64,000 nucleotides of DNA from Undaria pinnatifida (Eukaryota; Sar; Phaeophyceae; Laminariales; Alariaceae): positions 15,231,453 through 15,295,452 of the forward strand of contig JABAKD010000029.1 of NCBI GenBank assembly GCA_012845835.1. Reading direction: 5' to 3'. Positions 25,801 to 36,600 of this stretch are shown one piece after another. The notes beneath the pieces were generated by a model. The model ran no database searches, was not told where the DNA came from, and was given only the letters and a program-made list of their open reading frames with translations. The translations under genes were made by a program, and so were the position numbers. Position 1 is the first letter of the stretch, and each line of letters begins with the position of its first letter.

Positions 25801-28303
25801 ACACGGGATGCAATGTCAGCCCCTTTAGGATTGCACCACCGTTTTTAGGGATAGGAAATAACTTTGGAAATTTGTGTGGAAGGCCTTTTGCAGTAGTAAT
25901 AAGGTTATATAGTGTGATACACATATCATATTAAACTGGTGCATTCCTCAGCCATCAGGTTTTGTCCCCCTCAAAAACGGGTTTTATTTTTTTTCGTGCA
26001 CAGATTGGTTAACATCTACCCTGTTAACCCTGGTACAAGCTAGTTCTTAGGAGAGTCGCAGGCCTATATCCTTAATGAGAACACACCCAGTAATACGCGC
26101 GATCGGAGTATCACCCACAGCTTGCGAAGATGAGTTTCGACGAAATCTTCGATCTCACACCTACCTGGAGTGTATTTTCATTTTTTCATAGTATAGTCTA
26201 GACCCGCTGGACGCTTCGCGGGCGTTTTTTTTTTTTCTTTTTTTCATGTATGAGCTGGTTCTAGCATCAGCCAGAAGATTCGTCTTCGTAATCTTCGCAA
26301 ATGAAGGACCTATTCTGAGAACTATGATTTTTACTTCTTAACGTGGATTTCTGTTGTTTCGGGATTTTTTTGGCCCACAATTGACAAGAAGTAATTTTTT
26401 TAAAAAAAAGCTCTTCATTGGTTACTTATCTCGTCATGAGGTCATGAAAACAGCCTCGACAATTTAAGTGACGCAACTCTTAATGACCAGGGCGAATAGT
26501 AGTTATGATGGAAGTGGAAAAAATCGTCCGAGGTGACCGAAATGAGCAAACTTATGTCTTCAGTATGAAACGATGATTTTCTTGTTTTTTTGTTTCCTCA
26601 CATACGAATTGCCTCCCCAAGCAATACAAATATCCAGTCATTCGCCCACATCTCGCCAAGTGCATCTCCGATCAACACAAACTTTTCACCGATGTGTTCC
26701 TGTTGCTGATGCAGTCATGTGCAAATGTCTAGTGTCTGAGTAATTCAGGATGTTCGTTGTTGGATTACCCGAAGATGGAACGCTCCGGCTATCGCTGGAA
26801 CCAGCTCGTATATTCGCCTGACTCCCGACGAAGAAAACTCTGTTGGTCTGATGTGTGCTATGCTATGTGTGGGTGGTTTAGTTTAGTGAAAAGGAGCACA
26901 CTTTTCAGTCGTCAGAGTCGACACTCTGGTCACTTGCGGGAAACGAATGCAACCTTAACCCCTTTTTAAGCTGCACCCATGTTTTAGGGACAGAAAAAAA
27001 ATTGGAATAACTGTGCGATATTTTTCGCAATGGTGATTGGGTCAAGTCTTAGCCTGCTCAACAAATCGCGCGCGAGATCCCCCCCCCCTTTTTTTCTTGT
27101 CCTCATGACTCCTGACTATGAAAAATATCAATTGTGCTGATCGAACCTGTCGGATGGGTGGATAGATTGACGATAAGGGGAACACTCGTGGGACACGAAC
27201 GCTCCTTGCAAAGGTCATCAGAGTGTCAGTACCAGTCGTTGGTGCTCTCAGTCAATCACCCCCGAGTACTAGTCATTTTGAATGACTCAGTGCCTGGAGT
27301 ACTTCGAGTTGAAATTACTTGGTACTCGCGAGTCCCTGGAGTACTTCGACTTGAAATGACTGAGGAATCGCGAGTGCCTGGAGTATTTCGACCTGAAATG
27401 ACTGAGTACTCGCGAGTGCCTGGAGTACTTCGACCTGAAATTCCTGAGTACTCGCCAGTGCCTGGAGTACTTCGACCTGATATGACTGAGTACTCGCGAG
27501 TGCCTGGAGTACTTCGACCTGATATTACTGAGTACTCGCCAGTCCCTGGAGTATTTCGACCTGACATTGCTGAGTACTCGCGAGTGCCTGGAGTACTTCG
27601 ACCTGATATTACTGAGTACTTGCGAGTCCCTGGAGGACTTCGAGCTGAAATTACTGAGTGAGTACTCGCCATTCCCTGGAGTATTTCGACCTGAAATTAC
27701 TGAGTATTTGGGAGTGCCTGGAGTACTTCGGCCTGATATAACTGAGTACTTGCGAGTGCCTAGAGTACTTCGACTTGAAATGACTTGAGTGCTCGCGAGT
27801 GCCTGGAGTACTTTCAGCATGAAATTACTGAGTACTCGCGAGTGCCTGAAGCACTTCGGACGTGAAATGACTGGTACTGGGTGGTACTGGTGCTCTGACG
27901 ACCTTTGAAATCTCGTTTATATTCTGACCGACGTGTTGGGGTTTGTGGCGGAATACCTTTTGCAGTAGAAAAAATCGCGCTCGTTTCTTCCTTTTTTTTT
28001 TTCATGTCCTCCTTCCTGGTTCTTCACGAGGAAAACTCTGTTTTTGCGCCCCGTTTTTTTTTTGCGCCCTTTTCTTTCGACTGCTCGCCGCAGCTTGGTG
28101 TGGTGACCACATTCGGGAACAAGTATTGGAACGTGCGCTATGTAGGCGACCCTGGAAGGAGGATAGTTGCTCGAGGGCTTCGACCCTTGTGTCACCCCGA
28201 ATGCACGCTGTTGTGGAAAGGGATCTATACCGTAGAGACGTGTACGCCGGAGGCCAGGTCGGCGTTTCTGGAAGATGTCGGGCGATCGTTTAGAGACTTT
28301 TAG
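10174..28303 (+). CDS. Flavodoxin-fold NAD(P)H:quinone oxidoreductase (MdaB/KefF/NQO type), 247 aa in four exons
   Basis: This family transfers two electrons from NAD(P)H through FMN or FAD to quinones, usually as a cytosolic protection against redox cycling. The exons are 10174-10393, 22732-22934, 24018-24128 and 28094-28303. All junctions keep phase (1, 0, 0) and use GT donors and AG acceptors. Residues 1-42 are an N-terminal extension rich in Pro/Ser. RVLVVHVHPN (about 43-52) is the first strand and cofactor loop, and GHEVRVVNLYDEQFQPVL follows at about 74. [20 protein letters not shown] spans the junction of exons 2 and 3 and is the family hallmark. TTFGNKYWNVRYVGD lies in exon 4, and the protein ends FLEDVGRSFRDF. 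Intron 1 is 12,338 nt and contains a retroelement and large arrays. Intron 3 is 3,965 nt and carries a 42-bp minisatellite. The exact cofactor and substrate cannot be told from sequence. Confidence 0.88.
10913..11290 (-). repeat. Dispersed repeat family copy (left inverted arm)
   Basis: This copy matches, in reverse orientation, the copies ending at 19438 and 26176, and a 5' fragment at 22103. The shared core includes CGATCGGAGTATCAC and TCGACGAAATCTTCGATCTC when read in the plus-copy orientation. The inner part carries a 15-18 nt poly-G run and an AAATCTGACGG-type motif. Confidence 0.85.
11422..11683. repeat. Hairpin and two tandem ~125-bp copies with CGGAGCCCTTG
   Basis: A GC stem, GCGGGCGG with CCGCCCGC, lies near 11430-11452. 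CGGAGCCCTTG (about 11456) follows and is repeated at about 11589. Both copies then share TGATACCTACC, ACCAGTTTTTTCTGTG, CGTTGCGT and AGGTACTACTCGTGCCAG. They directly precede the Penelope-like reading frames and may be its upstream terminal repeats, but I cannot prove the link. Confidence 0.75.
11673..15023 (+). mobile_element. Decayed Penelope-like retroelement with N-terminal GIY-YIG endonuclease (Naiad/Chlamys-type order)
   Basis: The first frame (11673-12584) encodes a GIY-YIG nuclease: SIYAIVILKNWKTYVGRT at residues 135-152, then ERENSWINRL with the likely catalytic Glu, and GYNTRWE. The reverse transcriptase follows in broken frames. VRYLMPKLHK lies at about 13569; motif A is FDFVAVHANIP, with its Asp codon at 13860. 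Motif B is GIFMGTAPAPDLEN (about 14170), and motif C is RFIHDILTV at about 14340, where the first catalytic Asp of the usual xxDD is His. VHFLDMDIL and MYDKRD follow, then a C-terminal thumb-like region to 15023. Canonical Penelope elements carry GIY-YIG after the RT. Here it precedes it, as known for Naiad/Chlamys elements. There are several frameshifts and an in-frame TGA at 14143, so the element is dead. Confidence 0.85.
15024..17247. other. Intron 1 interior, no gene seen
   Basis: This AT-rich stretch has only short unrelated frames. It includes an imperfect hairpin around 16345-16380 (GCGAGGG ... CCCTCGC). Nothing here resembles a known protein or RNA. Confidence 0.4.
17248..17945. repeat. 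~360-bp tandem duplication
   Basis: Copies at about 17248-17600 and 17608-17945 share GGCGTA-AATCGTAC, CAGGCAGATATGT, GCGGTAGACCAC, CAACCTATTACG, GAGCGCGGG and TCTCCCCCTCGTG in the same order, with moderate divergence. No ORF is conserved between them. Confidence 0.85.
18120..18985. repeat. Poly-C-rich higher-order tandem array
   Basis: A unit containing CCCTCTTGTTCAAACG, ATCTGCCAGA, TAATAAACACT and GATATCACCTCATT occurs at about 18225, 18375 and 18665. A second unit, with CGCCTAGACCTAGCACCACG, occurs at about 18541 and 18843. Each is followed by runs of C, the longest about 26 nt at 18786-18811. The combined period is about 300 bp. Confidence 0.85.
19000..19438 (+). repeat. Dispersed repeat family copy (right inverted arm)
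   Basis: This is the plus-orientation copy of the family at 10913-11290. It contains the blocks AAACCGTCAGATTTA, TAGTTTCCGCGCACAGACTG, TATATCCTTAATGAGAACAC, CGATCGGAGTATCAC and CTTCGATCTCAC, and ends GGAGTGTATTTT. Confidence 0.85.
19490..19912. repeat. 212-bp tandem duplication with poly-G/poly-C core
   Basis: Two copies (about 19490-19700 and 19702-19912) share GTGAGGGTCCTTCCAACGC, GTGTCGGGCCC, a G run, CGCGTCGCCC with a C run, CTAGCATCCAAGCACCG and CTTCGGCTG. The G-rich and C-rich runs form a long imperfect inverted repeat within each copy. Confidence 0.9.
19930..20955. repeat. 342-bp satellite-like unit, three nearly identical tandem copies
   Basis: The copies start near 19930, 20272 and 20614 and are almost identical, including a run of nine to ten A residues in each. 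Because 342 is divisible by three, one frame stays open through all copies (part of an open stretch at 19189-21366). The resulting 114-residue repeat is basic, low-complexity and matches no family I know. I regard it as repeat DNA rather than a gene. Confidence 0.92.
21646..21831 (+). mobile_element. 186-bp TIR element built from GAAGCTTCC palindromes (short copy)
   Basis: The imperfect ~40-bp inverted ends begin near CACCTGCACTATCTGC on the left and CTCCTGCACCACTTG on the right (reversed). Both run into GTGGAAGTTCATGAAAG. The interior is an array of GGAAGCTTCCATGGAAGC-like palindromes. GCCAGTAC flanks the element on both sides (21638-21645 and 21832-21839), an apparent 8-9 bp target duplication of hAT/Mutator-like size. 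A longer copy lies at 34061-35145 in the opposite orientation. Confidence 0.8.
22103..22150 (-). repeat. Fragment of the dispersed repeat family end
   Basis: The segment reads AAAATACACTCCAGCTGTGA, then GATCGAAAATTTTGTCGAAA, the outer ~45 bp of the family copy at 10913. It has the same orientation as that copy and faces the plus copy that ends at 26176. Confidence 0.8.
24486..24715. repeat. ~125-bp tandem duplication in intron 3
   Basis: Both copies (about 24486-24600 and 24611-24715) contain a GCCGGAGNAATTCG motif, a GATGAG and GGC segment, CATATGT or CATATATGTTGCAT, and AAAC-CCTGCTA. They are clearly diverged, so the duplication is old. Confidence 0.7.
25940..26176 (+). repeat. Dispersed repeat family copy in intron 3
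   Basis: The segment runs from GGTGCATTCCTCAGCC and CCCCTCAAAAACGGGTTTTA through TATATCCTTAATGAGAACAC and CGATCGGAGTATCAC to the end GGAGTGTATTTT at 26176. It matches 19190-19438 in order and orientation. Confidence 0.85.
27291..27850. repeat. 42-bp minisatellite, about 13 copies
   Basis: The unit is GTGCCTGGAGTACTTCGACC followed by TGANATTACTGAGTACTCGC-GA. The period is exactly 42 bp over most of the array. Being a multiple of three and free of stops, it is open on both strands (14-residue repeats). It lies inside intron 3 of the quinone oxidoreductase gene, so coding use is unlikely. Confidence 0.92.
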
Positions 28304-31300
28304 GGCATAGCGACATGTCTTTTTTTGTAGTGCATACAACGTGCCTTTTCGCCTCTTTTCAAGAGCAGATTCGTTGTTAGGGAATCATAGCGGCATTTTT
28401 TTTTTGTGCACCAAACGTGCCTTATTGCCCGTTTTCAAAGCATGGGTCGGACGTTTCGAGATTAGCGTACATCGGCGTTGTTTTAGTACAATGAACGTGC
28501 CTTGTTGCCCGTTTCCCATAAATATGCCAGGAAACGTCCTTTTCTGGCGCCGGCAGTCGTACATTTAGGAGCTATCATACCACACTAATAAATGTAGTAT
28601 AATACGTCTAGATGGCCGCCCGTCCCGAACCTGGCCTGCCGTCTCCTGGCACGTTTGATCTTCAAGCGCAGATTCGTCGCCTTACACCAGTAAGGCACCA
28701 AGGGCATAAGCAGGGTCCAAGGCAGGCCTCTGCTGGAGAGAGGGTTTAAGGTACCTGCCATTCATTAAGGCATGCGTTACCGGCCAGGAGAACCGTTTTG
28801 CTAGTATTTTTGGTCCGGACTTTTGTCTAACGTGTTTGTTGAACGATGGTCGCTGTGAGACTACACGGCGATCGGTACAAGTAACGGTTTGATGTGAAAA
28901 CATACGTGCACAGCAGTCGTGCTGTTGTTCGTGTCTTAGCTTTTTTTTCGGAACTTTGTGTTGGGTGTGGGTGTGGACTTTCGGCTGAAGGGAGACTTGA
29001 AAACACCCATAACACCGATCCACCGACTGAATATTGCAATTGGAATATAGATTTGGGGAGGGTGGGAGTCATCAAGTTTACTTTGCAGAGGAGCGGTATG
29101 TTTTCTTTGCTTGCGCAACCGGATGCCCAACTACCCTGTTTCATGGACATTAAAGCTTGTTGAGGGCGGGATTACGGTGTGTGTTGCGCGCGCGTGAGCA
29201 AATACCAGGTGCTTCGTTGGTGGATTTAGTTGGAGGTAAATTGGGACACCGTACTATTCGTCGATTCGTGGTGAGCACTGTCGTACAAGCCGTCAGGAGG
29301 GGCCAATTTTGTTTAGTTCGTACTTTCCTTGTATTTCAACTGTGTGTTTTATCTAACATGCTACGACGTATGATTCTCGATGTTTTCGAAGAATGATGTT
29401 GCTTCGAAGGTGTCCGTTCTCCCCGGGTTTTGTTTGGTTCCTTTTGGGAAATGCGGCGTTTTTATCGAAGACGGCGGACTGGAGCTATTGAACGGCGGAC
29501 TGGAGTGACGGACTGGAACTATTATTTATATAATAATATTTTACAACTTTTCTCACTTTGTCGACGCGCGTCGAGAGATGAGCCTTTGCTGTGTAGTTCT
29601 ATATACATAAAACTTTAGATGCGTATATAGACTGTGGCCATGGACTATGCGCTTACTGCATAGCACGCAAGCTAACCCATTAGACTAGTCTATAGCTGTT
29701 ATAGTATAGTATGTCCCCTGGGGCGAGTGTGAGAGGCGGTTTTGTCCTGTTAATAAGTCAAGACCTGGTAACAATGAGGGGGGCACACGCATCGAAAATG
29801 GGGGTTTCGAGAGTATCTCTTCGCTGCGCAGTTAACCACTCCATTGCGGAATCATATCGCAACAATAAAGCAGGTCGAAAGCATATGACCGCAAGGAAGC
29901 AGGGGGGGGGTCACTCACGCGAGTGACCCCGAGTCACTGCAAAAAAAAGCCCCCAAACAACATAACACCCCTACCTTTGGTAGCGACCGCAAGGAAAAGC
30001 TGCCAGCGGTTGGACTCTAGGTTGCACGCCTGGGGCAACCAACCTTTCTTTTTTATTTCGATATTTGATCAAGGCTGCACTGCATATATTATAGTATAGT
30101 ATATTCAAATGTACGGTGGGGAGACGCTTTTGGTGGCCCTTTTTTCAGTGACTCAAGAGCGACCACTCGCGCGCGTGTCTAGCTACTACAAACACTACTA
30201 ATGTGCGCTTTTCTGTTTCACGATGTTCATTCACCGCTATGAAAGGTATTGCTTATTTCGCTGCTCCAATACCCCTGAAGTTGAGTCCGTTTTGGAGGGG
30301 TACATACTGGGCCACGCACTCGCGCGGTTGACCTACCATCGGTACTAATGTCTAATGAAAATAAGGCTAGCCCCCCACCCCGTGCCGTTATTCATTTGTA
30401 GAATTCGGATTTTTTTAACCCCGAGTCTGCAGTCAGAAGCAGGGTTAGAGATACCACTCTAGACCTAAAAATAAGGACCATTGGGGTATTCATCTTGATA
30501 CTAAACGGTCCTTATATTATCATCAATCAGAGTGGGCTGCTTTAGTTTGTCGTTATTGCGGATTTCGCCCGTGTGCAATGTTAGTGAGGGGGGCGGAGCG
30601 GAGGGGGGGGGATGACAGGATGCCCCCGGGTGGCTATGACAAGGTTCGAACTGCAAGCACAGTAGTTCGACAGACCTTTGCTTTATGGAAGCATCATAGC
30701 CGACACATGCTACCCCTGCGGGGTGTAAAAAAGGTTAACCTTGAAGACCTTTGGGCAGCGTGCACCGTTTTTTTTGTCGGGCTCTTGTATACCCCACCCA
30801 AACACTGTTTTCGAGTAAACCGAAAGTGCAAACCTGGCGGCGAAACCCATCGCCTACGATAGGTATACTAGTTTTTTTTCACGCGGAAAAACTAGAATGC
30901 TATTCCGATTATGTATTCAGACGGTTTTGGATTACGAAGCCCCGCCATCCAGAAATGATGTTTTCCCTGCTAAATGCTACTTCTTTCGTAGCACTTAGGT
31001 GTGTCGGCCTAACAGACTATAACGAAGCAGTCCTATTATTAGCGCTGCGGTATCAAGGAACGCAAGCAGACTGACTGCCTGGGATGCAATACCGGCTACA
31101 AAAACGTGACACCAGAGGTAGAATGTTTTCCTCTCCAAACTATCTGAAAGGAAGCAAGATTGTCATTTCCAGAGTATGACCACGTTGCCGTCATTTTTTG
31201 GTGGGGCTGACTGCGTTTTTTACTCTCATTTTTTACACATTCCAGAGGATAGACTAATAACGAGGAAACTTACTATGGTTGTCAAGAGCTGATCCCGAGG

Positions 31301-33633
31301 GGGGTGCGAGGTTTTTGGTGTTGGGAAGCGTTCTCCTCTTGGGTTCCGGTATCTTTAGTATCTCTTTATTACCCGTACATGTTGGCTCGCTGGCTGTACT
31401 CAAGGCTTACACTATGCTCTATACTAAAGGAACGCTAAGAGACAAGAAGGAGCGCAAAACACGGCAGAACAGGACAGAAGCAGCAGTGAACGATATGGGG
31501 GGTTCCGCTGAACCACCCCGTCACCTACATAAAAGCCCATCTACGATGGCCTCGACGTGAATGTGACATCTACTATCACGTGGTTCGCCCCAACCATGAC
31601 ATGGTTTCATGTCGAATCTATAGTCTAGACTATCCATTCCACTCCATAACATGGTCCCGCCCAGCAGCGTCGGGGCCTCTGCTGTCAGATCCTCCACGTA
31701 GCACTTCTCTATTTCTAGTCGTGGTACTATTACTGTTACTTTCCAGCGCTGAGAAACCGTTGGGGGTGTTACCCTCGGTGGCCGTTTGGGCAAGACAACA
31801 AGCAAGCGGTGGTTACACAGGAGTGGTCCCCTTCTCCCCCCCCTGTGCTTACTTTGCACCTTCGTTTTGATCGCGCATCGCATACTACAGTATATAAAAA
31901 GGGAGGGTTTGAATTCATCATTCCCATTGATTGTCAGTTTTTCATCGAAATCAGCAAACTCGAGCTCTCGCACTTCCAACGACGGAAGAGGGGTCCATAC
32001 ATATGAGGTGGTATAATAGCGGTCGCTGGGAACTCGCGCAGCAGGATTTTTTGCAACTGACGTCAAGTTGTGTGCGTCCAACTTGCTTGTTGGTCGGCGG
32101 ACGGTTTAGGCAATTCGAAAGGGTCCCTGTTTTTTGGGCGTCGTCGATGTCGGAATCTCGCATTCGCTCGTAACTGTCGTCGTCTTGTGGCGTTACACGT
32201 AGTCTAGTGGTCGGGGTACATTTCATGCAACTCTAAAGGTTCCCCTCTGTGTTTTCGCGCCGTCGTTGCTACAAATTCGTATTCGCTCGCAGTAATAACA
32301 CCAACCGAAATTCGAATCGCGGCACAAAACCGCCAGCACGATGGCAGCCTGCCCGCTAACCCCGCCACGACTTGATGTACCAGTAAAAACCTTTACATTG
32401 TATACGAGGGAGTGCGTCAGCCTGAGGAGTGTGACGCGGTGGTCCCTTTTTTTTTGGTTGCTGCTTGACGGGTTGAGGGGTATGTGTGTATGTGTTGTAT
32501 GTGCCGAAACTCACACGAAGCTTTCACGGCGAAAGTACGGGAATCCCTCAAGATAGACGTGATTTTAGGAGTATTATTCTTGTATTATTTGCTTTTTTCG
32601 TTACGAGGTCAGACGTTGTGACGTCGACCATAGATACATGCTGGGTGTAGTCTGTCAGTAACAGCGTGATAATTGAGCTGTGGGCTGTGAGATGCCGCCG
32701 TACCCAGCTAAAAACGACCTGGCAAAACCGTGAAGATCTAAGTTCGCTGACGGTCAGATCGCAGAACGGTACATACAGGGTAGACATACATCATGATTTT
32801 TAATTAATCCGTGAGGCCAAACTCGAGGATGTCCTGTCACGCAGGATGGAGCTTTTGATGACTACCCAGCTGGGTGATCTTCCGGCCAGATAGAAGGCAA
32901 CGAGATTGCTGTCAGGACTATGATACGCTTGTGTGAGGTTTGTTCTGCAGCTATTATACTACAACGCGCCCAGAAGCTTACGAAACGGACAAGCAACGGT
33001 TGATAATTGATAATATAGCTTCGGAGCCCCGTACGAAAAATGCGTTACCACGTCATACAAAACCCAGTAGTGACAAAAAGCACTCGAACATTCGAAAATA
33101 TATGATAGGTTCTCGGTTTTCCTCTAGGCCTAGCTGCGACTTTGGAATTGCGGTAGACCCTTGGTACCTTCGTGTTCTCTAGAAGACCGGGTTCGCTCGA
33201 GTATTACTGCCCCCAGCAGTCCTTGCGTGGTGCATGAGATCCTGGCACTAAAAGTCGCCTGATTTTGAAAATATTGCCTCATTTTGAAAAAAAAGCCGCG
33301 AGCCGCGAGAGGCGGCCAAGCAACAACACGCCCACCGCAAAGCCCCGACCCCACGCCAAACTCGAGGGTCGGCCGCCGTAAATCGAGGGTTGGCTTCAGC
33401 AAACCGAGGGTCGGCCACGCCCAGCAAAAACGATTTGCTCAAGCACGGTACTGCTACCAGCTACCCACAACTGAGCGCTATACCCTTGAAGATCTCTTCC
33501 AACAGGCCCACCAGCCAAGCGCAGGAAGAGTCGAACCAACTTTTTTTTATCGGCCGTTGTAGCGGCCTGATCACGGTTGTGATCACGCCGCACCGAGACG
33601 TGGCGAACAAGCAAGCTGCAAGAGCCAAGAGCC
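28304..33633. other. Intergenic region between the quinone oxidoreductase and CUEDC2-like genes
   Basis: I could not support any gene here. Visible structures are a loose repetition of CGTGCCTTNTTGCCCGTTTTC at about 28340-28520, a hairpin GGGTCACTC/GAGTGACCC at about 29908-29930, and a related TCGCGCGAG motif near 30160 and 30310. Frames up to 186 codons (minus strand, 31521-32081) have no recognisable composition or motif. A short array with GTCGGCC / CGAGGGT repeats lies at 33360-33420, just upstream of the next gene. Confidence 0.4.
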
Positions 33634-36600
33634 ATGGATGCTCTCTCGCGTTACCTGGACGGAGTGGGGATGGATGCGTCAGTTCTTGACGAGGCGATTG
33701 CAGACTATATTGTAGAGCTTGCTAGAGAGGGTGGCACCGAGGAGGAGACTTGGAGCGTCTTGGAAGGGTGCTACCCTGAGCTTGAAGAGGTGAGAAACAT
33801 CCAGCCAATTGGGACGCATGTGCAAGTATAAGTATGTAAACATTATACGTACCGTACAAGTACAGGAGAAACAGGGGACAGTGGGGTACCCGTTTTAAGA
33901 GCGGTCAAATCGGCTTGTCACGCCTATGCTTGAACATGATTACATGATGCATGATGCGCAGTCTGAGATGAGAGCGGGACGGAGATAGGAGTTAATACTT
34001 GCCTTCTCGGAGAGGTCTTAAATCGAGCACCCCACTGCAATAAGAAAGGAAGGCTGATACCGGTCTCCTGCACTACTTGTTTTTTGCGTGGAAGTTCATG
34101 AAAGCTTCCGTGGAATCTTCCACCGCTTCCATGGAAGCTTCCACAGCTTCCATAAAAGCTTCCATGGAAAATATGGAAGCTTCCATGAAAAAAACCCCGG
34201 AAGCATCCACGGAAGCTTCCACGAAAGCTTCCACGGAAACTTCTACGAAAGCTTCCACGGAAGCTTCCACGAAGCTTTCACGGATTCGAAAGTTTCCACG
34301 AAAGCACTTCCACGGATTTTTAGGTTTTAGTTCCATGGAAGCAAACGGCAGCTTCCACGCTAGGTCGGAAGCGGCTTCCACGAAAGCTTCCACGCAAGCA
34401 TTTCGCAAACGTTTTCGAAGTGGCTTCCACGAAAAGTTGAAAGCTACATCCACGGAATTTTACATGTTTTACTTCCATGGAAGCTTCCGCAATTTCCACC
34501 GAATCTCAGCGGCTTCCAAGACAGCTCCTACGGATATATTTGTACGAAGTATTGTACACTACTGTGCCTCCAGTAGAGCTTATCACTTATTCGACAACAT
34601 GGTTGACGCACACTGTGTACGAGACGAAGGGATTTCACCGTACCGTACAATGGTTGTTGCGTTTCATTGGTTTAGGGTTAGTGTTAGGGTATATATAATT
34701 TAAAGAGTATGTCAACCACATGCCGGAAGCTTTCACAGAAGCTTTGGTGGCAGTAATTTTCTTTCACAGAAGCTATCGCGGAAGCTTCCATGGGATTTGT
34801 TTTGAAAGCTTCCGTGGAAAAAAAATGTTATTTCTTATTTCTAATTTATTATTTACTTCCACGAAACCTTCCGTGAAAGCTTCCGTGAAAGCTTCCGTGA
34901 AAGTTTCTATAGAAGTTACTTCCGTGGAAGATTTCACGGAAAAGCCTCTGTGGAAGTAACTTCCGTGGAAGTAACTTCCGTGGAAGCTTCCACGGAAGCG
35001 TCCATGGAAGCTTCCACTTCCACAGCTTCCATGAAAGCTTCCGTGGAAGCGATGAAAGCTTCCATGGAAGCGATGGAAGCTTTCATGGAAGCGATGGAAG
35101 CTTTCATGAAGTTCCACCTAAAATGCAGATAGTGCAGGTGGCCGCCTGATACTTTCAGGAATATAAGAAATCCGGGAGCTATTAGTGTTGAGATCTCTCG
35201 CCAATACGACACTCAACCTCTGGGTCGGTAGTTGTGCGTTTACGTACCATTTTTGCGCCATGTGCAGTACAACTGCAGTATGGGCCGGCCAACATGCGAC
35301 ATCTACGGTTAATATCTACCTGTAGTATACTTCATTTGTGTTACCAGGTATACCGCAACCTGAGCAAGGCTTAAAATCTTATTGTGACATCAACCTTGAG
35401 CAACGTTGAGCATGGGTTGGGTTATATAGGGTTTTACATGGCGCTCGCCGTTGAGCACGATTTTTATTCCCAAATTATTGGCGTCCACCAGAAAAGCGAG
35501 CTTGGCGCTCTTCTTGGACTATTTATTACGTTTAATTTCTTGTTCGTGGGTCTATGCTGTACCAGGTACCTGGTGCGTGTCTTATCATCACCCTGTACTG
35601 GTATGTGCCATCTCGACGTCCCGAGTGGACCAGCAGGCGTCGCGGCTGTGTTGCTAGAGCTGTTCTTCATGGCGATTCTGCTGCACAAAATATATCTACA
35701 CTCAACACCAAATGCTGCAACTAGCTAATGCTTTTCACGAGACGACTGCTAGATTCTGGAGTACTCTGGTACTTGTGCCCGTGGCATCATGTGTCCGTGG
35801 CTTGGTTAGAATTTTGGAATTATTAGAATCTTGCAAACCGTAATCCTTTCGTACTATTCCGCCAACCAAAGCAATCAAACCAACCAAACGACTCAACGCT
35901 CAACCCCCCCCTCCCTCCTCGCTCCTCGCTGGCTTAGTCTGCACCCAGCAGAGAAGCATTCTCCGAAGTTTTCGAGCAGCTCCAACAGCCGGAGACAACG
36001 TCGGACCCCTTGCCCAAATCATCCTCCTCAAACGGAGACCCAACGTTCCCCGGTAAACAGAACGGCGCGCCTGGCGGCGGTGAAACAGCCGAAGGGAGTT
36101 CGACTGAAGGAGGTGGCGCGTCCTTGGGCGGGAGGGGTGGCGACCAGGGGGGGGCCGGGTGCCGAGAGAAGGCAGACGTGGACTTTCTGCGAGAGATGTG
36201 AGCTTTTCCTGGTTTTACTATTGTTGTTTTTTTGCTGTTTGAAATTTCAATGCAGATGATGACGTACTCAATGGCGTGAACCTGACCCAACAGCCTCCAA
36301 CTTAAGCTCTGCCCAGTACGTAGTCGCTGACTGCTGTGCGCGCGACTGTTAATCGCCCCCCCCCCTGTCCACTTTCGGATCTGCCTCCTCTAAGCCTACG
36401 CCTAACCTTGAACACTATCCCCAACCCCCCCCGGGCTGGCCCCACCCCAAACCCTAACCCTAATTCGCCCCCGGGCCCGCCGTAGGATGCCTAGCGTGTC
36501 CGACAGAGGTCTACGGTACGTCCTCAACCGGATCGCGAAAGGGAGCCGCTTGGCTGCGGCGTCCTACTTGGCAGACCGCTGTGCCGGGGGGGCATCGGCG

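Noticed and set aside
31521-32081. 186-codon minus-strand frame
   Set aside because: No recognisable motif. Parts overlap a dispersed repeat related to 40430-40560, so openness is probably accidental.
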